Shown piece by piece: positions 1 to 9,683 of a stretch of DNA of 64,000 bases. Source of the DNA: Bartonella bilalgolemi (lineage in GTDB: Bacteria > Pseudomonadota > Alphaproteobacteria > Rhizobiales > Rhizobiaceae); NCBI RefSeq assembly GCF_023500045.1, contig NZ_JAMCOF010000008.1, positions 7,158-71,157 on the forward strand, read 5' to 3'. Position 1 is the stretch's first letter; the number at the start of each line of letters is the position of its first letter. The position numbers and the translations under genes are program-made. The notes under the pieces were generated by a model, which did not search any database, was not told the DNA's origin, and saw only the letters and a program-made list of their open reading frames with translations.

Positions 1-1460
1 CTGTACCAGCCAAAACATCTGCACCACCACCTAAATACTTTGATGTATTATAACCCAACTCTTCAATAACTTGTTCAGTCTCCCAAAGCTGTCCACCATT
101 CACTACCTCAGAGGATCCTTTGGTAATCGCTCCTCCCAAAACACCAACGATCCTCCGCCTTTTACCTTCATTGTTAAGAACATGTATTTCAATGCCACTT
201 GTTTCTGCTCCAATAGTAATAATATTATCCTGAGCTGAATCTTGCTGAACAAGGCTATTTTCCGTTATATTGGAGATTTTATTATTAATTTCCGTAAAAG
301 TCGTATCAACACCTTCAAATGCTGAGCCAACATCATTATACTGAGAGCCATTAATTGTATAAGTTGGTGCTTTACCACTCAAAACATCTGCACCACCTCC
401 AAAATACTCTGATGTATTGCTTGCAACCTGCCAAAGCTGACTACCATTTATTGCATCCACTGATTGTTCTGAAACATCTCCATCCCTAACACTAGTAATT
501 TTCCGATATTCACCTTCACTGTTCGTAATATCAATTACACTACCACCTGTTTTCGCTCCAATAGTAATAAGATCATCTTGAGTTGAATCTTGCTGAATAA
601 GGCTATTTTCCGTTATGCCGCTTATTTCATTGCGAATCTCTGTAAAAACAACATCAATACCCTCAAACGCCGAGCCAACATCATTATAGGTAATACCATC
701 AATTTCATAGTCTGGTCTTTTACCACCCAAAACATCCGCACCACCACCTAAATACTCTGATGTATTGCTTGCAACCTGCCAAAGCTGACTACCATTTATT
801 GCATCCACTGATTGTTCTGAAACATCTCCATCCTTAACACCAGTAATTTTCCGATATTCACCTTCACTGTTCGTAATATCAATTAGAGTACCACCTGTTT
901 CCGCTCCAATAGTAATAAGATCATCTTGAGCTGAATCTTGCTGAACAAGGCTATTTTCCGTTATATTAGAGATTGTATGATTAATTTCCGTAAAAGTCGT
1001 ATCAACACCTTTAAATGCTGAACCAACATCATTATACTGAGAGCCATTAATTGTATAAGTTGGTGCTTTACCACCTAAAACATCTGCACCACCTCCAAAA
1101 TACTCTGATACATTGCTTGCAATCCGCCAAAACTGACCACCATTTATTGCATCCGTTGATTGTTCAGAAATCTCTCCATCTTTAACACCAATAATCTTCC
1201 GTAAATCAGCTGTACTGTTTTTAATATCAATTACAGTACCACCTGTTTTCGCTCCAATAGTAATAAGATTATCCTGAGCTGCATCTTGTTGAACAAGGCT
1301 ATTTTCTGTTATATTGGAGATTTTATTATTAATTTCCGTAAAAGTTGTATCAACACCTTCAAACGCTGAACCAACATCATTATACTGAGAGCCATTAATT
1401 GTGTAAGTTGGCGCTGTACCATCCAAAACATTCGCACCGCCTCCAAAATACTGTGATGTA
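1..1460 (-). repeat. Tandem stalk repeats of the autotransporter, about 348-bp period
   Basis: The motif encoding VLxGxAPTYTING (antisense CCAAAACATCTGCACCACC or close variants) recurs near 11, 379, 728, 1074 and 1421, spacing about 347-349 bp apart except for the first interval of about 368. Units differ at scattered positions. They lie in frame inside the adhesin gene and encode neck/stalk modules. Confidence 0.9.
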
Positions 1461-2800
1461 TTTGTGGCAACTTTTGTTACATCAGTCTGAATCTTAGTTA
1501 TATTTGTCTCTATATTATCAATCTCAGTATCTAATTCTGAAATTTTTTCATTAGTCTCCCAAAGCTGACCTCCATTTATTGCCTCAGTCGAGTGTTCAGC
1601 AACCTCTCCACCCGAAACACCAGAAATCTTCCGAGATTGCTTTTCATTGTTTACAATATCGATTGTATCTCCATTAACACCAGAACCAATAGTAATAACA
1701 CCTGTACTTCCATCTTGCTGAATAAGGTCATTACCTCCTGTAAGGATCATATCTCTTAATGCTTGTAACTGTGCAACATTCACTGCATCTGACAAAGCAG
1801 TACCAGCCGCTACTCCCACAATCTGTCTAGTTACTCCATGCTGAGAATTACCAACACTGACTGCACCTTTAGTACTTTTCCATACAAAATCATCTATTGT
1901 CGAGTTACCGTTAACTCTAGGATCATAACCAGCAGCACCATAAGGAGTAACTGCAACAGAATTTCCTCCTAATGCAACACCACTTTCAACAGTCACTTGT
2001 GCACCGCTACCAATAGCAACCGAAGACGTCGTCCCAGCTACAGAATCATGTCCTATAGCAACTGCCCCTTCAACATATGCATGTGCTTTGTTTCCTAAAG
2101 CAACACTGTTTAAACCTTCTGCATGTGCTCTTGTACCTAAAGCAACACTATTTAAACCTTCTGCCTTTGCAAGAGAACCAAATGCAGCTGCAGATTTACC
2201 TGTCGCTTCAGTTCCAACTCCCATGGCAACACTTGCTTCCCCAGTCGCAAGAGAAGAAACACCAAAAGCTTGTGCTCCACCAGCCTTCGCAGTCGCACCT
2301 GCACCAAATGCTGTAGAATAATTCCCCGATGCATAAGATCCACAACCGGTTGCAAAAGAATAAACACCAAAAGCTTCAGGCATAGCATTGGCAACACCAC
2401 CTGTTGCTGTCCCCATATAACCAACATTACCTTCCGTTGTGCCTTCACCAGTCCAATTAACTTTTTTTGTTGAAGAGCCATAAGGATTCCGACCAGAAAA
2501 TGTTTCGTTATTAATAAACCTCTCATATTGCTCTTCTGCAGTTATGGCCGTACCAGGTTTTTGAGCACCACCGCGACCAACAACATTATCAACACCACAA
2601 AAATCATCATCACCGCTAAAAACAATACTACCATGACTCCCCTTTGGATAAGCAGAAGCGGGGCCATTTGAACTTTGATTAGTCGCTCCTGTTATTGCAA
2701 CATTAGCCGAAAAAACAGGAGAAGTACTAGACAAAAGAACAGATACCACTGCTCCTAACGAAACCGCTTTAATGATATTTGGTGTTGAATTTTTTTTCAT
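1..2800 (-). CDS. BadA/Vomp-like trimeric autotransporter adhesin (5' part; C-terminus beyond left edge)
   Basis: Surface adhesin of the trimeric autotransporter (type Vc) family, expected to bind host matrix proteins and cells. The frame is open from an ATG at 2800 to the left edge (about 933 codons), with a GAGGGG ribosome site just upstream. Seen in order: a signal peptide of about 31 residues ending near SPVFS-AN; a conserved block GSHGSIVFSGDDDFCG typical of BadA/Vomp heads; PEAFGVYSFATGCGS and YadA-like left-handed head repeats of the SVAxG type (DNA about 2380-1980); a neck motif with DAVNVAQL (about 1800-1780); then stalk repeats of about 348 bp (116 residues) carrying QLW, YFGGGA and NxITENSLVQQD blocks. 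The translocator beta-barrel is not in the window. The family assignment is strong. Which member (badA, vomp or other) cannot be decided without the C-terminus. Confidence 0.93.
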   Translation of the reverse strand, partial: MKKNSTPNIIKAVSLGAVVSVLLSSTSPVFSANVAITGATNQSSNGPASAYPKGSHGSIVFSGDDDFCGVDNVVGRGGAQKPGTAITAEEQYERFINNETFSGRNPYGSSTKKVNWTGEGTTEGNVGYMGTATGGVANAMPEAFGVYSFATGCGSYASGNYSTAFGAGATAKAGGAQAFGVSSLATGEASVAMGVGTEATGKSAAAFGSLAKAEGLNSVALGTRAHAEGLNSVALGNKAHAYVEGAVAIGHDSVAGTTSSVAIGSGAQVTVESGVALGGNSVAVTPYGAAGYDPRVNGNSTIDDFVWKSTKGAVSVGNSQHGVTRQIVGVAAGTALSDAVNVAQLQALRDMILTGGNDLIQQDGSTGVITIGSGVNGDTIDIVNNEKQSRKISGVSGGEVAEHSTEAINGGQLWETNEKISELDTEIDNIETNITKIQTDVTKVATNTSQYFGGGANVLDGTAPTYTINGSQYNDVGSAFEGVDTTFTEINNKISNITENSLVQQDAAQDNLITIGAKTGGTVIDIKNSTADLRKIIGVKDGEISEQSTDAINGGQFWRIASNVSEYFGGGADVLGGKAPTYTINGSQYNDVGSAFKGVDTTFTEINHTISNITENSLVQQDSAQDDLITIGAETGGTLIDITNSEGEYRKITGVKDGDVSEQSVDAINGSQLWQVASNTSEYLGGGADVLGGKRPDYEIDGITYNDVGSAFEGIDVVFTEIRNEISGITENSLIQQDSTQDDLITIGAKTGGSVIDITNSEGEYRKITSVRDGDVSEQSVDAINGSQLWQVASNTSEYFGGGADVLSGKAPTYTINGSQYNDVGSAFEGVDTTFTEINNKISNITENSLVQQDSAQDNIITIGAETSGIEIHVLNNEGKRRRIVGVLGGAITKGSSEVVNGGQLWETEQVIEELGYNTSKYLGGGADVLAGT

Positions 2801-4040
2801 AATAAACCCCTCAATAAAAAACACATTCAATGCTAAAAACAAAGCCCAGCCTCACAAAAAGAGCAAAATCAACCCCTCCGCAAAAGCACTTTTGCGTACT
2901 AAAAAACTTACAAAAATCTGGAAGCTACCCCGCCAATGCCGAAATCTATTGTGGTATCATTCTAAAACACTGGATTTCACAAAAGGTCTAAAACCTCTCC
3001 ATTCCAAAATCTTAAAATAAATCAACAAAAAATTTGAAATCACTATGTCCTCTCTGTCAGAGAGTAATGCAATCCTTCCTTTGATAAAAATCATTTTCAA
3101 TAAAGAACAATTTGTCCTTTAGATGGAGCACATACATAAAATGGCAAGTGTATAAATGAATAATTTTTTCTTGATTCTAAAAAATGCATCTTATATCAAC
3201 AATCAAAGAATATTTAGGCAATGCATCACACTTGCAAATTCGCAGTGATAAGTTTTTGCACTCCAGCAAAGTCTTCCTTAACTGGAAACTACTACAAAGA
3301 GAGAGCACTCTACACTCATTCTAATTGAAAAAGACGATAGCCAAAAACAGGCTTATAATAATACTGCCTTTTCTTTTTGGCTATTTTGATCATTTGAATT
3401 TCTTTATCATTCAGACCAATCATAAAACTCATACGAGTTTTTTATTCTGTGAACAGGTCGCTAACGATATACGTGTATATCATTTTGATGTTTTTTCTTT
3501 TAAAAAAAATTCTGTAAAATCCACTCACAAAAACAGATTGCTTTCTGCAATTTATCAAAAAAACTGTAGCCTTAACTAAGACATAAAAAACTTAATTTTC
3601 TGAACCAATTCCTGAAAACAATATAATGCTTCTTCGTATTTTTTTGGCTTCCAGTATTTGACCGACTCTTCTCTTAAGTCCATGATATCGAGCAACAAGA
3701 ATACGTATATCAACACTACAAGCTGTTATGATATTTTTGTCATGGTTCCACATAGGATACGTTAAAGCAGACAAGATATTGAAGTACAACCCAAAAACTT
3801 CGGTAAATTAGTTTCAGGATTTTAATATTCTATGCGTCTTAGAATAAACCAAAGAGCACAGGAAATATAAAGCCTTAATTTAAAATAAAATAAGCTTTGC
3901 AAAATCTATAGTAAAAGCGACTTAAACTTAACAACATGACTTTACTTATTTCGCTCTTCAGGGTGCAGAAGAAGTCAATATAAACATCTTTTAGCCCCAA
4001 AAAACTGTTATTTTATATTAATTATTAAAGGAGATTAATT
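2801..4040. other. Intergenic region between adhesin and SGP-repeat YopJ-like gene
   Basis: A 1.2-kb AT-rich stretch with no convincing gene. The first 100 bases must hold the adhesin promoter and leader on the minus strand, and the last 100 the promoter of the plus-strand gene at 4041. Short open frames at 3325-3579 (+) and 3592-3789 (-) lack good ribosome sites and resemble nothing I recognise; they may be relics of decayed genes. Confidence 0.5.
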
Positions 4041-5453
4041 ATGCCTAAATCAAAAAATTTAACAGACCAAGCCAGCGGTCCAATTCAAGCCAGTAGTCCA
4101 TTAAATAGTAGTACAACATTAGAAGAACTTCTAACGCAGTTAGAGATTTTGGAGGCTCAAGTCAGCGATCCAATTCAAGTCAGCGATCCAATTCAAGTCA
4201 GCGATCCAATTCAAGCCAGTGGTCCAAACCAAGCCAGTGGTCCAAACCAAGCCAGCGGTCCAAGCCAAGCCAGCGGTCCAAGCCAAGCCAGCGGTCCAAG
4301 CCAAGCCAGCGGTCCAAGCCAAGCCAGCGGTCCAATTCAAACTAGTAGTCCATTAAATAGTAGTACAACATTAGAAGAGCTTCTAACGCAGTTAGAGACT
4401 TTGGAGGCTCAAGTCAGCGATCCAATTCAAGCCAGCGGTCCAAACCAAGCCAGCGGTCCAAGCCAAGCCAGCGGTCCAAGCCAAGCCAGCGGTCCAAGCC
4501 AAGTCAGCGGTCCAAGCCAAGTCAGCGGTCCAAGCCAAGCCAGCGCTCCAATTCAAACTAGTAGTCCATTAAATAGTAGTACAACATTAGAAGAACTTCT
4601 AACGAATTTAGAGATTTTGGAGGCTAATAAAATAGCAGAAAAACCAAGCATCTTATTCAACAAGAAAGCATTAAAAAGCGTTATTTCAGATTTAGAAAAT
4701 GACATTACTAATAGTAGTTTTGTCAACGCTAACTATGCACATCTAGACTTTACAATGATGCCCCGCTTAGTCGAGCAGGAAAATAATAAATGTCCAGAGA
4801 TAAATCTTCAATTCATTACGGATCCTGAACAGCTTGTGAAATCAATACAAAAAGTAATCAATCAGGGAATTCCATCTTCTAGATTTCTAGTTAGCCTAGA
4901 AGGTAATGCCTCTCATTTTGCGATAATTGATCAGCAAACCATTGCTGATAAAACATCCTTAATATTGTTTGAAACTACAAAATTCACGTACATGAATGCA
5001 GAAATACTAGGAGTGACAATGAAATCAGCCATTGAAGCTGCACAACTACCTTATTGTTATTTTTCTATGGCGGAAATTAATCTTCAAGCAGACTCCTTTG
5101 AAAGCGGAATTATAAGTTTACTTCTTGCCAAAAAACTTCATCTCGAAGCTGATAAATTAAAAGTAATGCACCAAGATAATATTAGCGGTATTTTATGTAA
5201 GCGAGGAATTCCTTTACCTTATCATAAAGTGGATGAGTATCTTCCAGGCGTTTTTTATAAACATGCACAAACTGGAAAGCGTATCCGTGAATATGTAGAC
5301 ACAAATCGGAAGTATTTTACTAAAAGAATTAATAACAAAGATGAAACTCTGCATCATAGATTAGATAGACACTCAGTGTTATTAGAAGATAAAGTTGTAT
5401 CTTGTTCATCACAGAAGAAAAGAATTGATAAATATAAAGCTCTGGTAAGATAA
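4041..5453 (+). CDS. YopJ-family acetyltransferase-like effector with SGP-repeat N-terminus; catalytic Cys replaced by Ser
   Basis: 470 residues, ATG behind a strong AAAGGAG site. Residues 1-195 or so are low-complexity six-residue repeats (QASGPS, QVSDPI) broken by three copies of a block containing SSPLNSSTTLEELL. Residues about 205-470 match the YopJ/AvrRxv family (peptidase clan C55 fold, host-protein Ser/Thr/Lys acetyltransferases in characterised members). Family landmarks: HFAIID with His292, SLILFE with Glu311, CYFSMAEINLQ, and the nucleophile loop ESGIIS. His-Glu spacing (19) and Glu-nucleophile spacing (44) equal those of YopJ H109/E128/C172, but position 355 is Ser (AGC at 5103-5105), not Cys. 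By inference the enzyme is inactive or changed. No BID, Fic or signal peptide is seen. The C-terminal tail KKRIDKYKALVR is shared with the paralogue at 6628 and with the relic between them. Confidence 0.85.
   Translation: MPKSKNLTDQASGPIQASSPLNSSTTLEELLTQLEILEAQVSDPIQVSDPIQVSDPIQASGPNQASGPNQASGPSQASGPSQASGPSQASGPSQASGPIQTSSPLNSSTTLEELLTQLETLEAQVSDPIQASGPNQASGPSQASGPSQASGPSQVSGPSQVSGPSQASAPIQTSSPLNSSTTLEELLTNLEILEANKIAEKPSILFNKKALKSVISDLENDITNSSFVNANYAHLDFTMMPRLVEQENNKCPEINLQFITDPEQLVKSIQKVINQGIPSSRFLVSLEGNASHFAIIDQQTIADKTSLILFETTKFTYMNAEILGVTMKSAIEAAQLPYCYFSMAEINLQADSFESGIISLLLAKKLHLEADKLKVMHQDNISGILCKRGIPLPYHKVDEYLPGVFYKHAQTGKRIREYVDTNRKYFTKRINNKDETLHHRLDRHSVLLEDKVVSCSSQKKRIDKYKALVR
4140..4620 (+). 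repeat. In-frame 18-bp SGP repeats and three longer module copies
   Basis: An 18-bp unit (CCAAGCCAAGCCAGCGGT and variants) encoding QASGPS/N is repeated in two blocks, about 4150-4335 and 4410-4550. A longer block encoding SSPLNSSTTLEELLT occurs three times, starting near 4089, 4340 and 4557. Length changes in multiples of 18 bp keep the reading frame, so the tract is expected to vary between strains. Confidence 0.92.
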
Positions 5454-6627
5454 ATATAAATCTCTGATTACAGTATCTGCTATGCTGTAAATATCACCTT
5501 GTGTGGCTATAACTATAGGATGTGTTGAGCTTCGTTAATCAGAGATTTTTGATGCTCAATAAATCGATGAATAACACTTAAGTATGATATCCTAACAGTT
5601 GTTAATAAACTAAGTACAGTGACAAAAATTTGTTGCTGCATGATTCTCTAGAAAAGTGAGAAAATTTTTTAACATTCTATTTGTAAAATGAATATACTTA
5701 TTTTCATACTCATTCTGCTTTAAAATGGCAATACTCTCTTAGTTATAATCATATTGTCAAAAAAATCATTCAGCACAGAAAAATTTTCATGTGTAGCACG
5801 TGGTCACAGTAATCATAAAGCCGCTCGATTATAATTATTTAGAAATGAAAGGATCGAAGAATGCTAACGATATTTGAGTTCTTGTCTATAAGCTTTCCTA
5901 AGGCTACTACTATCTAGGCGGATATTTCATTTTGAATAAGATAAATTAATCTAACTAGAAAAAATCCTTTTAAATTTATTAAAGCTATCTATCCCAATCT
6001 AAATTCTGAACTTAAAAACGATCCAAGTATCAAGCTTCCTATAAAACCCAAACATATCAACTTAATAGATCCTAAGTTAACACCAGCAATAGAGAACACA
6101 TTTGATCTGTTTAGTATAAAAAGTAAGGATTAAATTTACGCTTTTGTTAATTATTCAAGCTATGCAGTTAGAAATAGTAAATCCTATAAATACTATTTTA
6201 GAACATACTTTTTAACGATCCATATAAAATACTTAAAGCTTCTCATGACATTTGACATTGGCTTTTTCGTTTTTCAGAGTCGCAGAGATTGAATTTTAGG
6301 ACTAAAATGATCCGCAGTAGAGCTTACTTTAAAAGAATTATATACTACAACCTAGCTGTAATAATCTGTCTTATTACATACTTACATAAGAAAAGGATTG
6401 CTGAATACAAAAATCTGATAAGATTATGATAATATTTTTTTAAAAGTTGTTGATCACTTTAGTTAATAATATGGAGAAATAAACTTCTTCAAAACTTATC
6501 ATGAAAGCTTTTTAGATTTAAAATATTAATTTTACCTTTTTTCTTTTCAAAAGATATATAACATAATTTAACCATAATAATGTTGCTATTTAAATTTTTT
6601 GATAATTTTTATAAAGAAAGTGGTTTA
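5454..6627. other. Gene-poor gap between yopJ-like genes, holding decayed sequence
   Basis: Over 1.1 kb with stops in all frames. The 3' part (about 6290-6429) carries a decayed YopJ tail, listed separately. A short open stretch near 5960-6130 reads FIKAIYPNLNSELKND and continues for about 50 codons without a start; I do not recognise it. Confidence 0.6.
6290..6429 (+). pseudogene. Remnant of a third yopJ-like gene (C-terminal tail only)
   Basis: Codons 6385-6429 read HKKRIAEYKNLIRL then stop. This matches HKKRVAEYKSLMR at the end of the gene at 6628 (10 of 13) and KKRIDKYKALVR at the end of the gene at 4041. Just upstream, SRAYFKRI resembles NRKYFTKRI of the first gene. The rest of the copy is not recognisable. 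It fits decay after tandem duplication, though a partial duplication is also possible. Confidence 0.65.
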
Positions 6628-7494
6628 ATGCGGAAATTATTGAACGCAATGAAAAATGCTGTTGGTTTATCTAATACCGCAGATGACGTTGATTACAGTA
6701 GTGCATCGTTAGAAAATATTATTGCAGATTTAGAGAATGACATTGATAATAATTATTGGTCTAACACTAATTATACGAAAAGAGATTTTAAAATGATGCC
6801 TGCCTTGATAAAGCAGGCGAATAATAAATATCTAGAGATGAATCTTACATTGATTAAAGAACCTATAGATTTCGTCGCATTAATCAAAAAAACAATTAAA
6901 AATGGAATTAAGTCTTCTAGGTATATAGTTAACGTCGGAGGAAATGATGATGCAATTCATTTTGGAGTAGTTGATCACCAAACTATCGATAATAAAATAT
7001 CTCTGATATTATTTGAACCCGCAAGATTCTCTTTTCCAAACGCAGCGATTCTAGGAGCAAAAATGCAAACGATCGCAGAAACTCGGTTATCTCACTGTTA
7101 TTTTTCTATGGCGGAAATGGATATTCAGCGAAGTATATCTGAATGTGCAATTTTTAGTTTATCTCTCGCTAAAAAACTTTATCGTCAATCTGATAAATTA
7201 GAAAAATTACATAGAGATAACATTAAAGGTGATCGATGGGACAGAGAAATCCATTTATCTTGTGATTTGTTGGATACATATCTTCCAATCGACTTTTATA
7301 AACACGTGCAAGGTTTAAGACGTCTTGAGGAATATATGACAAAAAATCCAGAATCCAAAAACGAAATCATTAACAAAAAAAATGAAACCATTTTTGAGAG
7401 ATTTGAAAGAAACTCAGTTGTATTAAGAGGTAGATGTATATCTGTTTCAGCACACAAAAAAAGGGTTGCTGAATATAAATCTTTGATGAGATAA
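6628..7494 (+). CDS. yopJ: YopJ-family Ser/Thr acetyltransferase effector, triad intact
   Basis: From the ATG at 6628 (AAAGAAAG just upstream) the protein has 288 residues, the same length as Yersinia YopJ. An upstream ATG at 6580 in the same frame lacks a ribosome site and adds 16 residues. Catalytic residues by alignment: His111 in HFGVVD, Glu130 in LILFEPARF, Cys173 in SISECAIFSLSLAKKL. The surrounding text (DHQTIDNKISLILFEP, HCYFSMAEMDIQRS) is close to the family consensus. Characterised members acetylate host kinases such as MAPKK, with inositol hexakisphosphate as activator; that the same holds here is inferred. Glu-Cys spacing is one residue shorter than in YopJ, and the usual Gly after Cys is Ala. 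No type III secretion gene or BID signal is visible, so the export route is unknown. Confidence 0.88.
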   Translation: MRKLLNAMKNAVGLSNTADDVDYSSASLENIIADLENDIDNNYWSNTNYTKRDFKMMPALIKQANNKYLEMNLTLIKEPIDFVALIKKTIKNGIKSSRYIVNVGGNDDAIHFGVVDHQTIDNKISLILFEPARFSFPNAAILGAKMQTIAETRLSHCYFSMAEMDIQRSISECAIFSLSLAKKLYRQSDKLEKLHRDNIKGDRWDREIHLSCDLLDTYLPIDFYKHVQGLRRLEEYMTKNPESKNEIINKKNETIFERFERNSVVLRGRCISVSAHKKRVAEYKSLMR

Positions 7495-7820
7495 TAATAT
7501 CATTTTTAATATTTGGTCACTATAAATGAAATAGAAAATAAATTATGAACATAAATTCATTGAGTTTATTAGCCTTTGGCTTCTTTTTAAGATTTATCAT
7601 ATGCGAACATCATAAATTAAAGAAAGTAAATATATTTTACTGACTGTTTTTTATGAATCAATTATATAACAACGAGTGCTAATTTTTATATATCTGAAAG
7701 TTTTAAATTAATATTATAAGTTTTACATCATAAGAATTGTCTAATATTCTGTAGTTTTAGGTGATACTTCCATACATTCGATAATTGACCTCTCAAAGAC
7801 TTTTCTACTACATACGCATA
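7495..7820. other. Intergenic, nothing recognised
   Basis: An AT-rich spacer between the convergent yopJ-like gene and pgi. I see no gene, RNA or clear terminator hairpin in it. Confidence 0.5.
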
Positions 7821-9485
7821 TTAATCAAGTGCAGACGTTCTTTTAATACGCCTGTCTTGAATATGCGCTAATAATCCTAATGTTGAACTATCATGATCGC
7901 TATTTTCGTCTTTTCCACAAATCATTGGCAATAATTCATTTGCTAACTCTTTGCCAAATTCAACACCCCATTGGTCAAATGAATTAATATTCATTAAAAT
8001 GCCTTCAACAAAAATACGATGCTCATAAAGCGCAATTAAACGACCAAGGGTAAAAGGCGTCAATAAATCTTGAAGCAAGATAATACTAGGCCGATTTCCT
8101 TTACAACTTTTATGAAGAGCTAAATCATCCACATCAGTATTATCAACTCTACGAATAGTATATGATGCATATTCAATATTACGACCCTTCATCAAAGCTT
8201 CTGACTGTGCCAAACAATTAGCTACCAGCATATCATGCATATGATGTAAATTTGGCTCATGCCCTTTTACAAATAGAATAAATTCTACAGGAACAATATC
8301 TGTTCCTTGATGTAAGAACTGAAAAAAAGCATGCTGTCCATTTGTTCCTGAAGCACCCCAAACAATCGGCCCACTTGGAAAATTCATTGGTTTACCATCC
8401 CAAAAGACTTGCTTGCCATTTGATTCCATATCAAGTTGCTGTAAATAAGCCGGCAAACGCTCTAAACGCTGCGAATAAGGAACAACAACACGTGATGTAT
8501 AACCACAAATGACACGATGCCAGAATCCTAAAAGAGCAAACCGAATAGGAATATTTTGATGTAAAGACGCGCTCTTAAAATGTTGATCCATCTGCTGAGC
8601 ACCTTTGAGAAATTGACGAAAATTCTGACCACCTATTGCCAACATAATAACAAGACCAATTGCTGACCAAACTGAATAACGCCCCCCTATCCAATCCCAA
8701 AATCTAAAAATTTTTGATGGAGCTATTCCAAATTCTATTACTTTATCGACTGCACTTGACACAGCAACGAAATGTGTTTTTATTGCTTCCTTGCCTAAAT
8801 GCGCGCTGATCCATTGACGTGCAACACGAGCATTAACCATTGTTTCAATTGTAGTAAAAGTTTTAGAGGCAATAACAAATAACGTTGTTTCTGGATTTAA
8901 ATTAGCAAGAGTGTCAGAAATATGTGCACTATCAACGTTAGAAACAAAATGACAACGTGGGCCATCATGATATGGCTTCAAAGCACTAGTAACCATTGCA
9001 GGCCCAAGATCAGAGCCCCCAATACCGATATTCACAATATCAAGTATCTTCTCACCACTGCTGCCTTTATAGCTTCCATCGCGAACTATTTCAGAAAATG
9101 TTTCCATATGGGAAAAAACAGCTTGAATATCTTGAACAATATTGCATCCATCTAACATAAAAATTTCATCGACAGAAAAACGCAATGCAACATGAAGAGC
9201 TGAACGTTTTTCAGTTTTATTAATAATTTCACCAGAAAACATTGCTTTACACCAGCCTAATACATCTGTTGCAACAGCAAGATTATCCAAAAGTCGCAAC
9301 GTATTAAATGTTACACCGCATTTCGAAAAATCAAAAAGAAGATCATCAAGTTTTAAGGAAAAATGAGTAAAACGTTGTGCATCTTCTGCAAAATGTTGAC
9401 GGATATCACAAACTCCATCTTTTATAAAATGCCGTTTTAGTGCCTTCAAAGTCTGTTTAAAAGCTTTTTCATTACGAATTATCAA
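7821..9485 (-). CDS. pgi: Glucose-6-phosphate isomerase
   Basis: Interconverts glucose 6-phosphate and fructose 6-phosphate in the cytosol. 554 residues, normal for the long bacterial form. Seen: IGIGGSDLGP at 153-162, the PGI signature DWIGGRYSVWSAIG at 264-277, MESNGK with catalytic Glu354, GQHAFFQ with His385, and FDQWGVEFGK near the C-terminus. The start is TTG at 9485, with GGGAG eight bases upstream and no better ATG nearby. It is a single gene, convergent with the yopJ-like gene and followed upstream by the RND pump genes on the same strand with a 198-bp gap. It pairs functionally with pgl at 24.4 kb in sugar phosphate metabolism. Confidence 0.97.
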   Translation of the reverse strand: MIIRNEKAFKQTLKALKRHFIKDGVCDIRQHFAEDAQRFTHFSLKLDDLLFDFSKCGVTFNTLRLLDNLAVATDVLGWCKAMFSGEIINKTEKRSALHVALRFSVDEIFMLDGCNIVQDIQAVFSHMETFSEIVRDGSYKGSSGEKILDIVNIGIGGSDLGPAMVTSALKPYHDGPRCHFVSNVDSAHISDTLANLNPETTLFVIASKTFTTIETMVNARVARQWISAHLGKEAIKTHFVAVSSAVDKVIEFGIAPSKIFRFWDWIGGRYSVWSAIGLVIMLAIGGQNFRQFLKGAQQMDQHFKSASLHQNIPIRFALLGFWHRVICGYTSRVVVPYSQRLERLPAYLQQLDMESNGKQVFWDGKPMNFPSGPIVWGASGTNGQHAFFQFLHQGTDIVPVEFILFVKGHEPNLHHMHDMLVANCLAQSEALMKGRNIEYASYTIRRVDNTDVDDLALHKSCKGNRPSIILLQDLLTPFTLGRLIALYEHRIFVEGILMNINSFDQWGVEFGKELANELLPMICGKDENSDHDSSTLGLLAHIQDRRIKRTSALD

Positions 9486-9683
9486 TTATATCTCCCTAAC
9501 CATTGATAATAGAGTTTTTAATATTAATGATAACAAGGTAGAGAACTATTCAATTTATTTTAAAATCATTTTCATTGCTCACTTACAAAATAAAGCTATG
9601 CAAAAATAAAAAAGATAAAGTATTAAAATGATACCTTTTAAATAAAAAAATTGAAAATCTATTAACCCTTTATTTTTAAAAAG

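Noticed and set aside
2077..2526. Several open frames on both strands over the adhesin head
   Set aside because: The minus-strand adhesin frame with signal peptide and head motifs explains the region; the others are shadows.
3325..3789. Two short open frames upstream of the YopJ-like genes
   Set aside because: Non-ATG or poorly placed starts, no ribosome site, and no recognisable protein pattern.
4140..4340. Minus-strand frame reading repeated WTAGLA
   Set aside because: Antisense shadow of the SGP repeats in the YopJ-like gene.
4150..4560. Regular short repeats that could suggest a CRISPR array
   Set aside because: The 18-bp units are contiguous, have no unique spacers and encode an in-frame peptide repeat.
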